NCBI GenBank assembly: GCA_001970955.1
Contig: MPUH01000848.1
Span: 1 to 31,935 of the forward strand
DNA length: 31,935 nt
Direction of reading: 5' to 3'
Origin: Stentor coeruleus
Lineage: Eukaryota > Ciliophora > Heterotrichea > Heterotrichida > Stentoridae
Of the stretch, positions 10,466 to 20,062 are shown piece by piece. Both the position numbers and the translations under genes were made by a program. The notes under the pieces are model-generated. The model was not told the DNA's origin and ran no database searches. It saw only the letters and a list, made by a program, of their open reading frames with translations. The stretch's first letter is position 1. Each line of letters starts with the position of its first letter.

Positions 10466-11089
10466 ATGAAGCTTTTGATTGCTTTCTTAGTGGCTACAAT
10501 TTATGCTGCACCTTTAACACCAGTTTGGCCTAATATCTTTTGGCAGAATTTCAATGAAACAACCATCACGCCGCAACAGGGAACAAATCATAATACAGGG
10601 ACTTATTATTACAATTACAATCTTCCTGCCTATAGAATTGATCGCAACAATGGTAGATATGATAGATATTGTGGACTTAATGGCCCTTATGCTAATGAAA
10701 ATACTCCTTGTAGTCATATTGTTGTAAATGGATACAGGTATTTATATTATTCTCAGTTAAATACTTGCTGTTATTGTTGCAATTCGACTATGGGTTGTGG
10801 AGTACTTTTACCAAACTGGATGCAAAATGCTAATTATATTGACACTGAGGTTCATGAAGGAATATTAACTTATAAATGGGAAAAATCTGGACTACAGCCA
10901 AATTATTTTTATGAGACTGTGAATACTGTCCCTGTTAATAGAATAACAGTTAGCATTTATCAAGAACCTAATGATTTTATGGACTTTAGCTCAAGAAACG
11001 AAACTCTTCCTAGTGGCATTTTGAATCTCCCTTCAATTTGCACATTGAAGAATACTTGCAATTGGGGCTTTTGTCAGCAACTTAGATAG
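10466..11089 (+). CDS. Secreted cysteine-rich protein
   Basis: A 207-residue protein with a clear signal peptide (MKLLIAFLVATIYAAP, cleavage likely near residue 15). The mature part is rich in Tyr, Asn and Cys. It has a dense cluster CCYCC (about residues 98-102), further cysteines nearby and two pairs near the C terminus, so several disulfides are likely. Possible N-glycosylation sequons include NETT and NSTM. The layout (signal peptide, Cys cluster, a W-G-x-L/Y-x-W beta-rich middle, C-terminal Cys) is loosely like ependymin-related secreted proteins found in many protists; this is a weak, memory-based comparison. It is probably extracellular or in a secretory granule. Its promoter is not A/C-rich, unlike most genes here. 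Confidence 0.85.
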   Translation: MKLLIAFLVATIYAAPLTPVWPNIFWQNFNETTITPQQGTNHNTGTYYYNYNLPAYRIDRNNGRYDRYCGLNGPYANENTPCSHIVVNGYRYLYYSQLNTCCYCCNSTMGCGVLLPNWMQNANYIDTEVHEGILTYKWEKSGLQPNYFYETVNTVPVNRITVSIYQEPNDFMDFSSRNETLPSGILNLPSICTLKNTCNWGFCQQLR

Positions 11090-11489
11090 AATAGTTTTAT
11101 TTTAGGATTATAAGAAATGGGTATGATTTTACAAATAGATAATAAAGGATATGATTTTATAAGGTTTAATTAAATAAGTTTGATAGAGGAAGTCTTTTCA
11201 AAAACTATAAATTTTTATCTAAATACATGAAAGATTTCATTGTCTTACAGAACTTAAGCTTGGAGTTTGAATTATTGGACTTCACCTTATTGCAAGTGAT
11301 ATTATCTTAACAGAAAACTTTTTAATGAAGAAAAATTAGAGTTATCAAAGAAACTAATTATTATAAACTTTAAATCTTTTAATTAATACATCCTTATACT
11401 CTATAATTTTTCACAAACTTTTTAAAGTCATTTTAGATTTTCATTTTTACATCATTTTGGTAAATATATATAAAACTTAATAGTCTCAA

Positions 11490-11560
11490 AGCATCATCCA
11501 TTTCTAAATTTCTTATAAACCCATAGCATCATCCATTTCTAAATTTTTCTTATAAACCAA
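11490..11560. repeat. Imperfect 35-nt tandem repeat
   Basis: Copy 1 begins at 11490 and copy 2 at 11525. Both start AGCATCATCCATTTCTAAAT and continue with CTTATAAACC after a 2-nt length difference. Two copies only, in non-coding DNA. Confidence 0.85.
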
Positions 11561-12026
11561 TAACATCTTTTTACCTAACCATTATACCCCTTATCCTAAT
11601 TTCGCCCCAAGTACTGCCAATAAAAAAAAACTCCTTCATTTCTTCATATAAACCTTTATAATTTACAATTTTATCATCACTTAAAAAAAAAAATTACACA
11701 CGCTATATAAGAATTCAGATTTTTTTGCCAAAAAAACAAATATAAATGTCGAAATTTCCAAAGGTAGAGAAATTCATAAAGCCCTTTAATTATAAGAATT
11801 TTATATATCATTAAGAATTTGCTTATAAAAAATGATCATAATCTTACTTCTGAATTTTTACAAAAAAGTTTTTTTTAAATATTTTTTTTCATCAAAAACA
11901 TCAAATGTTCTAATGTGATGTGTTATAATTTATATAAGAGTCTTTGATAAAAATAAATATTTTTAGATTTATAAACAATGATTATATGATTATATATTCA
12001 AAAAGCGAAAATCTAATAAGAAATGA

Positions 12027-12246
12027 ATTTTTCTATTAGAACAAAATGGGAATTTTATTAGTTATTATGATGGAAAAGGAAACCGCAAATTGTTATTCGC
12101 TTTTAATTGTGAGAATAGAGTTAGGTTTAGGTTTAAACCATAGCTGTTATCAGATGCACAAGTATCCGATCAATTATAAAAATAGTTCTTTATACCAATT
12201 ATTTTTACTTCCACGCATTGATTTATTAAAATTTATCACCTTCTGA
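12027..12246 (+). CDS. Possible small two-exon gene or gene remnant
   Basis: A coding-like frame from 12027 reads FLLEQNGNFISYYDGKGN then RKLLFAFNC. A candidate 16-nt GT..AG intron (12109-12124) would shift into a second frame, open to TGA at 12244-12246. The intron length fits the confirmed ones. Against a normal gene: the first segment has no in-frame ATG after the TGA at 12024-12026. An alternative single frame from the ATG at 12046 gives 66 residues of less protein-like sequence. No family is recognised. It may be a decayed gene; confidence is low. Confidence 0.25.
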
Positions 12247-12410
12247 TTCTAAAAACAAAATTCAATCTAAACAATACACTGTAATAATGATTTACTATGA
12301 TTTAAGAATATAGTGATTAACTTTAATTTAAAATTTATAAATCTGCCATACTAATTTAGTTAAAATTAAGCTTCTACTGATTAAAAGCCAAGTAATATTT
12401 AATTAAAACT

Positions 12411-13652
12411 ATGACGTCTTTATTTGAAGGAATAGACTCACACTCCAATCCAACCAATAATTTTTGGGGTACCCCAAACCAAGACTCACACAAAGAAATC
12501 CTAAAAAAATCAATCTTCCAAGGCTATCTCAGCATCGGACAATCTTCATCATCCCTCAAGAAAAGACTGTTTATAATATCCAAATCAAAAATTTTTTACA
12601 TGAAAAAATCTGTAAAAACCCCAAAATTCATGTCAACAATCAACTGGAAAAAAGTTGAACCTTTTACTGAAGAATGTTCATCAGACAAAAGATTTGGTTT
12701 TCGTCTTGGTCATAAATCAATATTTCAAGATTTTTATACAAAAAACTCATCTGAACTTGATCTTTGGCTTGATAATCTAAGTAAAGTTTCTATTATGTCA
12801 GACTTAGAAATGGATTTTGCAATAATTAAACAAATAGGACAAGGGAATTATGCTGAGATTTTATTGGCTGAAGATTTAGGAAGTCATAAACAATTTGCTA
12901 TAAAAAATCTTTCTAAGAATAAATTCCAAAAAACAGTAAATGGAACATTATTAGTATTAAATGAAATTGAAATTATGAGAAAATTCCCACATCCGAATAT
13001 AATAAATTTGTATAAAGTCTATGAATCAGAGTCAATAATCAGTTTGGTTTTGGATTATTTTCCTGAAGGGGATCTTTTTCAGAGATTGACTAAAAAGAAT
13101 CGTTTACAAGAAAAAAATGCAGCGAAGTTGATGATGAATCTTCTTGAAGTTTTGAATTTTTTGCATGAAAACCATGTGATTCATAGAGATTTGAAGCTTG
13201 AGAATGTATTGATGAAAACTTCGGATAATGATTATGAGATAAAATTGTGTGATTTTGGCCTTGCTTGTATTAGTGGAGATGAACAGGTGTTGAGATGTGG
13301 TTCTCCAGGCTATATTGCCCCTGAGATTTTAAATAGACAATCGTATAGTAGTAAAGTAGACATTTTTGGTGCTGGGGTTATTTTATATGTATTACTCAGT
13401 GGTCGTTTTCCTTTTCACGGAAAAAATACCGGGGACATTTTACTTAAAAACAAACAGTGCATCCTGAACTTTTCCGAAAAATGCTGGAGAAAAATATCAG
13501 AATATGCTATAGATTTTGTGAAAAGGCTTATGGACCCAGACCCTTATACACGAATTTCAGCTGCTGAGGCTCTGAGACACCCTTGGTTTTATCATCACAA
13601 CAAGAAAAAAGATTTTTTAATCGAAACACCAATGACTAATGATATAAGATAA
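12411..13652 (+). CDS. PH-domain Ser/Thr protein kinase, CAMK-like (copy 1)
   Basis: A 413-residue protein. Residues about 35-125 form a PH-like domain (QGYLSIGQ...KKRLFIIS...FYTKNSSELDLWLDNL), which may target phosphoinositide membranes. The kinase domain runs from about 137 to 393. Catalytic features are present: Gly-rich loop GQGNYAEI (143-150), Lys165, helix-C Glu at about 185, HRD 258-260 with Lys262 and Asn265, DFG 281-283 and APE 303-305. Subdomain IX reads VDIFGAG, with Phe where most kinases have Trp. It is predicted active; the substrate is unknown. It is collinear with the kinase at 14495 along its whole length, so the two are tandem paralogs, but this copy lacks that gene's C-terminal extension. 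The ATG is at 12411. Confidence 0.93.
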   Translation: MTSLFEGIDSHSNPTNNFWGTPNQDSHKEILKKSIFQGYLSIGQSSSSLKKRLFIISKSKIFYMKKSVKTPKFMSTINWKKVEPFTEECSSDKRFGFRLGHKSIFQDFYTKNSSELDLWLDNLSKVSIMSDLEMDFAIIKQIGQGNYAEILLAEDLGSHKQFAIKNLSKNKFQKTVNGTLLVLNEIEIMRKFPHPNIINLYKVYESESIISLVLDYFPEGDLFQRLTKKNRLQEKNAAKLMMNLLEVLNFLHENHVIHRDLKLENVLMKTSDNDYEIKLCDFGLACISGDEQVLRCGSPGYIAPEILNRQSYSSKVDIFGAGVILYVLLSGRFPFHGKNTGDILLKNKQCILNFSEKCWRKISEYAIDFVKRLMDPDPYTRISAAEALRHPWFYHHNKKKDFLIETPMTNDIR

Positions 13653-14494
13653 ATTCAATAAATATCAAATCCTAAAATTTTAAAAGCATGATTCATAACA
13701 CAAAAAAATCAAATTCCAAAATACTCAAAAAAAACTCTAAAAAAAAAATCACTATAAATTATATAAAATTCTAAAATCGAAAAATTTATATTTTTCTTGA
13801 TTTTTTTCTTTATTAAACCATTTTTCAATTTCATTTCCTTTCCCTTATCCTTTAAAGGCAGAGTCATCCATATTTTCTAATTATTTCCCTTAAATATTTT
13901 CAAAGTTATTTTTAGTATTTAATCCTTATATACAATTATAAAAAACATTAGAAAGCCTCATTTCCTGTGTAGATGATCAATTTTATTTGAATTTTTTTTC
14001 TAGACTTTTTTTTTGATTTAGCATTTGTAAGGAAAAAAGAGAATTTTTATGATTAAAAAAAAAATTTGGCAAGGTTTTAGCCTGTGATTTGAGGTATTTT
14101 AGCTAAAAATAAAATTTTTGTTTAAACTTTCATGAAGGCATATGTCAGCTTAAATAATAAAATGGTGGAGATGATGATTAGTTGAATAAATTATTAGAAA
14201 GAAGTATGGTGGGATTAGAAATATGAGGGAGGATTGGATTTGATGAAGATTTTATATAAATAAAATTTTGATGTTAGATAGGACTTTATAAATGATAGTT
14301 TAATGTTGGGATGCTGAAATTACATAAGGGTTTTATAGGCCGGATATTAAGATAATCATTCTTATTTATTTAGAAGACTTCATTATATTATAAATATTTG
14401 TTTATGAGATTATCTTTTTATGTCTAATAGAATAAGATTATAATTCATATCTAGTTACACTTAAGAACCATTGTTTTTTTAGATTATAATATTG
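13653..14494. other. Intergenic region between kinase paralogs, reversed skew
   Basis: The + strand is A/C-rich just after the first kinase (13653-13780) and G/T-rich before the second (about 14030-14490). This is the reverse of what other + genes show. It is the arrangement expected around a - strand transcription unit, but I find no convincing - strand ORF or RNA in the centre (13800-14030), which is poly-T and poly-A rich. Confidence 0.55.
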
Positions 14495-15937
14495 ATGTCT
14501 TCGATATTTGAAAAACTGGACAGAGAAACAAGTGAAGATGCAGGATTTTGGCTTCCACTAGACATGTTAGTAAAGCGAGATCTTTTTCACAACAAGATAT
14601 TTTCAGCCGATCTCTTATTTTTAGCATGTGATCAAAAAATCAAACGCCGTACCTTTATTTTAACCAAAACACGTCTTTATATGTGTAAAAAAGATAATAA
14701 AACCCCAAAAATCATGACCGTAATTAGTTGGAAAAAGCTCGAACCGTTCATTGAGGATGACGGTCCACAAAAGAAATTCGGCTTCAGATTAGGTTACCGT
14801 CCATTTTACCAAGACTTTTATCTAAACAGCCAATACGAACTTGATCAATGGCTAAGCAACTTAATCGGTATTACAATCATGGTTGATTTCGAAAGCGACT
14901 ACGCAATTATCAAACAAATCGGAAAAGGAAATTTCGCAACTGTATACCTAGCTGAAGAAACAGAAAGCCATGCACAATTTGCCATAAAATTTATAGATAA
15001 AGAACAAATCTATCATTTTCCTGGAGGAATAGGTGCTGTTTTAAGTGAAGTTGTTATTATGAAAAAAATAAACCATCCTTATATCATCAAATTATATAGA
15101 ATATATGAAGATGAAAATTATGTTTATTTAGTACTTGAATACTTAAAAGGTGGGGATTTGTTTCATAGGATACAAAAGAAGGAAAAATTTTCTGAAAGCG
15201 TGGCTGCTAGTTTTATGACAAGATTGTTGGAGTCGCTTAAGTATTTACATGCTTTGCATATTGTTCATAGGGATTTAAAACCTGAGAATATACTTATGGT
15301 TTCAGATGATAATGATATGGAGTTTAAAATATGCGATTTTGGATTGGCGTATTTTTCACCTAATGACCAAACTTTGAGTTGTGGGTCTCCGGGATATGTA
15401 GCACCTGAGATTCTTCATAAAAGGTCTTACAACCATAAAGTCGATACTTTTAGTTCAGGTATTATTATGTATATAATTCTATCAGGTAGAGCTCCCTTTT
15501 ATGGACAGACTGTGAAAGAAATCCTTAAGTACAATAGCCTTTGCAGACTAGGGTTTCATGAAAAATACTGGAACTACATATCAAAAAATGCTAAAAATTT
15601 AATTGTTTCTCTTACAAAGCCAAACCCCAGTATAAGGCTTTCTGCTGAACAAGCTCTAAAACACTCTTGGTTTAAAGAATCTGGATTATTCAAACTATCC
15701 AATGATATTCTTCCACAAACTGCTTGCGACCCATCAGATGATTGCAATATTTCCTGTATTTCATTTACTGAAGTTAAGCGTATTGACGATCGCAGGCATC
15801 TCAAGCATCTAGAAGAAGAACTCCAAGTTCATAAAAACGACAAAGATAGTAACGATGAACTAAAAAAGGAAACAAATATAGAAAATACATATAAAAAAGC
15901 TATAGATATTATGAAAAAACTTAGAGACACTGAATAA
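14495..15937 (+). CDS. PH-domain Ser/Thr protein kinase, CAMK-like (copy 2)
   Basis: A 480-residue protein from the ATG at 14495. The PH-like domain at about 35-125 (RRTFILTKTRLYMCKK, DFYLNSQYELDQWLSNL) precedes a kinase domain at about 137-393. Key residues: Gly-rich loop GKGNFATV, Lys165, Glu185, HRD 258-260 with Lys262 and Asn265, DFG 281-283, APE 303-305. The numbering matches copy 1 exactly. Subdomain IX again has Phe in place of Trp (VDTFSSG). Unlike copy 1 it has a C-terminal extension of about 85 residues, ending in a charged helix (HLKHLEEELQVHKND and KKAIDIMKKLRDTE) that may dimerise or autoregulate. Predicted active. Membrane recruitment through PH is inferred. Confidence 0.94.
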   Translation: MSSIFEKLDRETSEDAGFWLPLDMLVKRDLFHNKIFSADLLFLACDQKIKRRTFILTKTRLYMCKKDNKTPKIMTVISWKKLEPFIEDDGPQKKFGFRLGYRPFYQDFYLNSQYELDQWLSNLIGITIMVDFESDYAIIKQIGKGNFATVYLAEETESHAQFAIKFIDKEQIYHFPGGIGAVLSEVVIMKKINHPYIIKLYRIYEDENYVYLVLEYLKGGDLFHRIQKKEKFSESVAASFMTRLLESLKYLHALHIVHRDLKPENILMVSDDNDMEFKICDFGLAYFSPNDQTLSCGSPGYVAPEILHKRSYNHKVDTFSSGIIMYIILSGRAPFYGQTVKEILKYNSLCRLGFHEKYWNYISKNAKNLIVSLTKPNPSIRLSAEQALKHSWFKESGLFKLSNDILPQTACDPSDDCNISCISFTEVKRIDDRRHLKHLEEELQVHKNDKDSNDELKKETNIENTYKKAIDIMKKLRDTE

Positions 15938-17622
15938 AGATTGTTATATAAGAAATACTTGCTAATCTTAGTTATGGATTTTCATTATAATTTATATCAT
16001 AAAAAATTGTTGTTTAGCCTTTTAGCTTAGAGATGATAGTTTTTTTCAATAACCATATTGGAAAAATATTCAATTAGATGTTTTTATGAGTATGGTAAAA
16101 TATATACAAAACGCCAAATGCTAATATAATTATTATTAAGGTAATAATGGATTTTAGGTATAAAAATTAGTTTTGTATAGGAGAATATTAGAAAAATAAG
16201 TTTATGAGTTTTTTTAGGTTTTATAAAAAGGATATTTGATGTTTTGAGAATGATAGGGATAAACAAGAGATGATTTGAAGATGGAATTGTTTAGGATGTT
16301 GAGTTATAAGATAGAGATTTTGGTTTTGTATAATGAGTTTATAGGCTATACTGTATATGATTTTATTTGAAGGGAGGTTGGTAATTTTTAAGGAAAAAAA
16401 TTTTTGAGTTTTATAGGATTTGAGATTTTTTGGGTTGATTTAGGAAAAAAATTTTTGAGTTTTATAGGATTTGAGATTTTTTGGGTTGATTTATATGAGA
16501 AGTATTTATTAAAGAAAGGGTAATTGATGATTTTATATAAGAGGAAAAATAATTTTGGGTGTTTTTTTGTGTTGCTGTGGAATTGATGCTTTTTTAAGAG
16601 TTTTGGTTTAAGAGATTTGTAAGGTAGGTAATAATTTAATGGATATGTTAGTAAAAACTCTAAATTTTATTAGGATTATTAAAGAAATTTGCTAATAATA
16701 TACTCATTTCTTTATTATTATAATAAGCTTCCAAAAAATATAGGGTGTTAATTTTATAATAATCTTCAAGCAGTATTTAAAAAGCAAGTTTTGTAATATT
16801 TTTTCAAAAATTCGCAATTTATCTTTGAAGTAATATAATGGAGTTTTAGGAATAATATTGAGCAACTGAATAAAGAGTATTTCGATAATGAGAAAATTAT
16901 AAATAATTTAAAGTACTTAGAGAATAGGAACTTGTTGTTGTGGTATTATAGTATATTAGGAAAATTATTATTTTTAGGAGATTTTTGGTTATTTTATATG
17001 AAAATGCATATATAATATTATGAGTTTTGTGTGATTTTGTTGCTTTATTGCAACCAAGTATTGAAATTTAAACCAGAAAAATGAGTATTAAATAAACCGT
17101 GTTTATGATATAGTGAAATAGCTTTTTTGTCAAAAATTATATCTCAATTAATAATTCACTACCAAAATTCCAATATCTAATTTTAAAAGAACTCATAACC
17201 CAAACCTACACCACTTAAACGACTTAGCAAAAACCAGCTTTTGATAAATAAAAAACAACTAAACAAATCTTTAAATCTTCCTCAGAGCACATCAAGAAAT
17301 CAAAAATCAAAACTGAAAAGCTCAAACAAATTTTCCTCTTGAAATATTATAAAAAAGTTCTTACACCATCATATAAAATATAAAAATTTTCAGTCTCATT
17401 TTCATATCCAAAAACTATCATCAAAAAAGTATTTCCCAAATAAATCTCTTATATTTCCCCATATATCAAATACAATCCATATATATTCATGATATTTTCC
17501 TTATAATCATATTCCAATTATCAGATATTCCATTATATTCACTATACAATCACATTAATCTCCTACTATCAATATTTTCTCTTCATATAAAATCCAACAT
17601 TATAATCTATTATCTAAAAACT
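15938..17622. other. Long convergent intergenic region
   Basis: It is G/T-rich from about 16040 to 16680 and A/C-rich from about 17100 to 17622, matching converging genes on the two sides. It contains an exact 51-bp tandem repeat (16391-16492) and a 10-nt telomere-like match (16741-16750). From about 16839 there is a 58-codon coding-like frame (NNIEQLNKEYFDNEKIINNL and so on) with no ATG, possibly a gene remnant. Confidence 0.55.
16391..16492. repeat. Exact 51-bp tandem duplication
   Basis: 16391-16441 and 16442-16492 are identical 51-nt units starting AGGAAAAAAATTTTTGAG and ending GGGTTGATTT, with no mismatch. They lie in G/T-rich non-coding DNA. The perfect identity suggests a recent duplication or an assembly artefact. 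Confidence 0.95.
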
Positions 17623-18466
17623 CTAAAAATTAACCTTAGCTCTAAGTTGCAAAGCCAAATCATCACTACTAAACCCAGTAATTTCATCTAAAACCTCTCT
17701 TGATATCTCTCCACCCATCAACTCATCCATAATCTCAGCCCCAAAAACTCCCCCTTTATTATCATCAAAAGGTATATTCACAACCCTAGCATTAGGAAAC
17801 TCAGAAGATATAACCGAATAAAAGTCATTCACACCATCAGCAAGTCCTTGTTCACAAGCTTTATTTCCAATAAAAACATCACCTTTATTCACAAGTTCAC
17901 TTTCCTATATATTTTATTACCAAAGCTTGTTTCCTATATATTTTAATTGCACATTTTAATGCTTCATTTTGTGATGTAAGCATATCTTTAATCCACTTTT
18001 CATCAACAGGTCTAACTTCTTCAAGAGGATTTATATGTATTTCATTAGTCGCTATAGTCGTGTTTTTAATCTTCCATTGTTTTAAAGCTTTAACCAAACC
18101 TATACCCATATAGCTTGAAGAAACACCTCCTATAAGTGAATGAGGACCAACATGAACTTTATTACCTGATGCTAATAATAAATATCCACTTCCTAAAGCT
18201 AGATTTTCAGCAAAAGTATAATAAGGACATTGAAGTTCTTTAGCTTTATTGCTAATTGCCTTTGCTATAATTTCCCCTTGGACTAGAGATTGACCTAATG
18301 AATCTACGGATAATGCTATAGCTTTTGGTTTATAGATATGAAATTTAGAGACTTGTTTTAACACTTGTGATGTTCTGGATATGGATTACACTTTAGGGCT
18401 TAGAGGGACGTTGATTCTTAGATGGATGACATTTTTGAATAAGTTTGCAAAGAGTCTAGTGAACAT
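17623..18466 (-). CDS. SppA/S49 peptidase homolog, probably inactive; three exons
   Basis: Exons 18466-18390, 17921-18374 and 17623-17904 (77+454+282 nt) give 270 residues once a 15-nt and a 16-nt intron are removed. The fold of the SppA/SohB (S49) family is recognisable in order: SVDSLGQSLVQGE (bacterial-type NSPGG region), YYTFAENLALGSGYLL, HVGPHSLIGGVSSSYMGIG, KIKNTTIATNEIHINP and FIGNKACEQGLADGVND (the G-x-x-A-x-x-x-GL-x-D motif). Family members use a Ser in A-S-G-G-Y and a Lys in a G-K-x-K segment. Here the first reads ALGSGY (85-90), which puts Gly at the Ser position, and the second reads TNEIHI with no Lys. A pseudo-peptidase is therefore likely. There is no signal peptide or membrane span. 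The next - gene ends 108 nt upstream. Confidence 0.85.
17905..17920 (-). other. 16-nt intron 2 of S49 homolog
   Basis: On the - strand it is GTAATAAAATATATAG. Read through, it leads to a TGA four codons into exon 3. Removing 16 nt joins CAA-GCT-TTG to GAA-AGT-GAA and restores the C-terminal SppA motif. Confidence 0.9.
18375..18389 (-). other. 15-nt intron 1 of S49 homolog
   Basis: On the - strand it is GTAATCCATATCCAG. Splicing joins AAA-GT to A-ACA-TCA, linking a first exon that begins MFTRLFANLFKNV to the main SppA-like exon. Confidence 0.82.
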
Positions 18467-18574
18467 TTATTATAAGTTTGGATTAGTGTATGACTAGAGT
18501 TAAGGTATTAGATTGTATGTAAAAGTATATAAAAAAAGTGAGGATAATGAAGATTAATAAAGTTAAAATAAATA

Positions 18575-20062
18575 TCAAATCCAAGGCCGATCATCACCAA
18601 TTTCTGGGCTGATATTAAAAGTTTTCTTTCCAACAGGGGAATCATTATGATAGCTTCCTGGTCCTACCTCATTTTCAGTTATTGACTGTTTAATATAACT
18701 TCCATGTTGAGTAAACCTATCTCCTTTTCCCCTTATAACCGAAAATTCTTTTTTCTTCTCTTTAACCATATAATGTCCAGGACCAGGGCCAGTCGATTCA
18801 AAGGTATTATCAATAAACCTTGGTGATGAAGACCCAAACCTTGTTCCAGACTCTAAATTATTCAAAATATACTGTTTATAGTTTTTAGTCCAGTCTTCAT
18901 GACTTAAAAAGCTTTCAGGGACTTCATTTTTAGGTTCATTAAATCTCTGAGCTTTATTTATATACATTTTATTTTTCATATCCATATGATTATCATAACT
19001 TCCAGGTCCAGGATTTTCTTCACTTTTAACAGATTTAAACCTAGGGGATCTATTGATGAATTTTGAATGATTAGTTTTAGAAACACTAAGTTGATAATCT
19101 CCTGGGCCAGTTATAGTATTTAAATTAGCCCAAATAGTCACTCTTTTTTCTGATGACCCAAAGCCAGGCTTTGGGATTGGTGTTTTAGGGTAAAGGTATT
19201 TTTGTCTATAATGATCAAGTTTTGATGACTGAAATGACATATCAGATAACAAAGGTTCAAGTGAATGATTTGAATTACCATATGGTCTATGAGGGTCATT
19301 AGTAAGTAAAATATTCCTTTCAGTTGTACTACCAAAACCTTCAACTAACACCCTAGGTTGATGAGTATATAATTTAGGGTTATAACTCCCTGGACCAAGT
19401 AATTGATCAGGTCTTATTTTTCCTGTATTTTTAACCACTTTAGATGTAAAAACCCAACTTTGCTTATTAAAAGTCCTATCAGGGTTTATGATATATTTCC
19501 CAGGTCCAACATTTCTATTATGTTTCATATCAAACGCATCTCTTTTAACTGATGACATGGCAAAATTCGTTGAAATAACTGCTGGTTTAATTTTTGATAT
19601 GTCAGGATTATAAGAAGTTGGACCTAGTAAAAGATCTTCTCCAGGTTTGTAAGGGATAGATGCGACAGTTGGTTCCACAATCATGGAAAGCTGCTTATGT
19701 TTTTTTTCAGGCTTTAGAATTTGTTTTAATTCTAATTCATAAGCTCCTGGACCTGGGGTATCTGATGATGGTGAGTGATCATATGATTGACCTATATTGA
19801 TAGGTCCAGTTCTAAGTGATGTTGATAAAAAACTACTTGATGGGGATGTGTTTTTAACCCAGCTTGTATCTTTTGTATATGATCCTGGCCCTGGAAGATC
19901 ACTTGGGGTTAGTTTGAAGGATAAAGGTTTTAATTCACTTTTAGAGAATGGGGCTGAGTTAAATCTTAATTTGGATTTTGATGAGATGTCGTATGATCCT
20001 GGACCTACCTTGGATGGAGTTGCGATTGACCAGAAGTCTGTGTTTCTTGTACGTTTTTTCAT
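18575..20062 (-). CDS. SHIPPO / sperm-tail PG-rich repeat (STPGR) protein
   Basis: A 495-residue protein from ATG (20062) to TGA (18577-18575). It carries about ten copies of the signature (P)GPGxY along its length, for example GPGSYD, PGPGSYT, PGPGAYE, VGPGKYI, TGPGDYQ, PGPGHYM and VGPGSYH, spaced by 30-60 residues with intervening F-x-x-S/P-R-F stretches. This is the SHIPPO/STPGR family (ODF3/CIMAP, STPG). Members bind microtubules and are found in sperm tails, axonemes and the cortex of ciliates and flagellates. The protein is Pro/Ser/Lys-rich with no globular domain. The natural use of TGA as stop here is evidence for the standard code. A role in cilia or cortical microtubules is inferred from the family. 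Confidence 0.95.
   Translation of the reverse strand: MKKRTRNTDFWSIATPSKVGPGSYDISSKSKLRFNSAPFSKSELKPLSFKLTPSDLPGPGSYTKDTSWVKNTSPSSSFLSTSLRTGPINIGQSYDHSPSSDTPGPGAYELELKQILKPEKKHKQLSMIVEPTVASIPYKPGEDLLLGPTSYNPDISKIKPAVISTNFAMSSVKRDAFDMKHNRNVGPGKYIINPDRTFNKQSWVFTSKVVKNTGKIRPDQLLGPGSYNPKLYTHQPRVLVEGFGSTTERNILLTNDPHRPYGNSNHSLEPLLSDMSFQSSKLDHYRQKYLYPKTPIPKPGFGSSEKRVTIWANLNTITGPGDYQLSVSKTNHSKFINRSPRFKSVKSEENPGPGSYDNHMDMKNKMYINKAQRFNEPKNEVPESFLSHEDWTKNYKQYILNNLESGTRFGSSSPRFIDNTFESTGPGPGHYMVKEKKKEFSVIRGKGDRFTQHGSYIKQSITENEVGPGSYHNDSPVGKKTFNISPEIGDDRPWI

Larger units (their letters stand above)
11090..12410. other. Intergenic region with imperfect repeat and possible gene remnant
   Basis: The first 100 nt are G/T-rich as expected after a + gene; the remainder is AT-rich. 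An imperfect 35-nt tandem repeat lies at about 11490-11560 (AGCATCATCCATTTCTAAAT in both copies). A hairpin of about 12 bp lies at 12012-12040, just before a short coding-like stretch (12027-12246, listed separately). No other gene is seen. Confidence 0.55.

Noticed and set aside
16084..16266. - strand open frame downstream of the second kinase
   Set aside because: Low-complexity Ile/Phe/Lys/Asn product with no motif, in skewed intergenic DNA.
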